A stretch of 64,000 nt of DNA from Nitrospiraceae bacterium (GTDB taxonomy: Bacteria > Nitrospirota > Thermodesulfovibrionia > UBA6902). Under the pieces are notes generated by a model. That model did not search any database. It had not been told where the DNA came from and saw nothing but the letters and a program-made list of their open reading frames with translations. The translations under genes were made by a program, and so were the position numbers. Positions 63,888 through 64,000 of the stretch are shown here, in pieces (position 1 is the first letter of the stretch; each line of letters starts with the position of its first letter). The stretch covers positions 135,744 to 199,743 of the forward strand of contig CP070632.1 of assembly GCA_020356065.1 (NCBI GenBank), written 5' to 3'.

Positions 63888-64000
63888 AAGTATCCTGTGC
63901 AGTTATCCGCTTCTTATAAAAATTCCGAACCATGATTATTTCTTCCCTCCGCTACTAACCGTAACATTTATTAGATAAGACATGCGTGCTAAAAAAACTT

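Noticed and set aside
1-64000. Reassignment of TGA (genetic code 4 or 25)
   Set aside because: Many intact genes end at TGA exactly where their families end (for example the PhnD-like, CBS, tsaE and argC genes), and Trp and Gly use normal codons throughout.
1-64000. tRNA, rRNA, CRISPR array or insertion sequence
   Set aside because: No cloverleaf T-arm signatures, rRNA-like sequence, regularly spaced repeats or transposase frames were found by eye; a tRNAscan and CRISPR search would be decisive.

Overview
The window reads as chromosomal DNA of a Gram-negative, anaerobe-like bacterium (LpxC, MltA, lipoproteins, outer-membrane remnants). The gene orders yicC-remA-gmk-rpoZ-coaBC-aroQ-pepP-efp-accB-accC, rpiB-glyA-nrdR and rplM-rpsI-argC-argJ, together with a deltaproteobacterial/Nitrospirota style of sensor kinases and HD-GYP regulators, suggest Nitrospirota (Thermodesulfovibrionia-like) or a neighbouring phylum. 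That placement is an inference; no rRNA or tRNA gene is visible in the window.

Layout. 0-8 kb: a terminator, ftsH, a class V aminotransferase, PilZ, thioredoxin 2, an FmdB-type zinc-ribbon gene, then an overlapping PhnD-like binding protein and PAS/GAF histidine kinase. 8-18 kb: small Cys-rich proteins, two exported-looking SAM methyltransferases, a membrane cytochrome c, a giant membrane spermidine-synthase-like protein, an HD-GYP regulator and a glycogen-synthase-like enzyme. 18-26 kb: one long minus-strand housekeeping operon running from yicC to accC. 26-27 kb: a patch of a DUF2141 gene and outer-membrane remnants. 27-32 kb: clpC and rpiB-glyA-nrdR. 32-41 kb: coaE with a cereblon-like CULT protein, mltA, a DksA/TraR protein, msrB, a DtxR regulator, a radical SAM enzyme, a lysine-rich histone-like protein, lpxC and tldD. 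41-51 kb: mtnP, a decaying trio (matrixin, its partner, rseC), then nnr-pgeF-CBS-tsaE-nadK-udg-HIT and rpoD. 51-64 kb: a MopE-like Ca-binding protein, a LysM protein, argJ/argC, rpsI/rplM, a small UGA-containing gene, and a three-gene signalling module ending in an HD-GYP response regulator.

The most interesting signal is two likely selenoprotein genes that ordinary gene calling truncates or misses. (1) The FmdB-type gene at 4818 has a TGA followed by five codons ending in Cys and a second TGA; 20 nt after the first TGA is a perfect 8-bp hairpin with the loop GGTCT, the apical loop sequence of the classical bacterial SECIS. (2) At 58102-58287 (minus strand) a two-CxxC small protein is interrupted by an in-frame TGA next to the second CxxC, with a 7-bp hairpin 23 nt downstream. 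Other points of note are a bacterial thalidomide-pocket (CULT) protein, three genes whose extended -10 boxes end 5-6 nt before the ATG (probable leaderless mRNAs), a degenerate kinase inside a two-component module, a local cluster of broken genes, and a dispersed 32-nt hairpin repeat.
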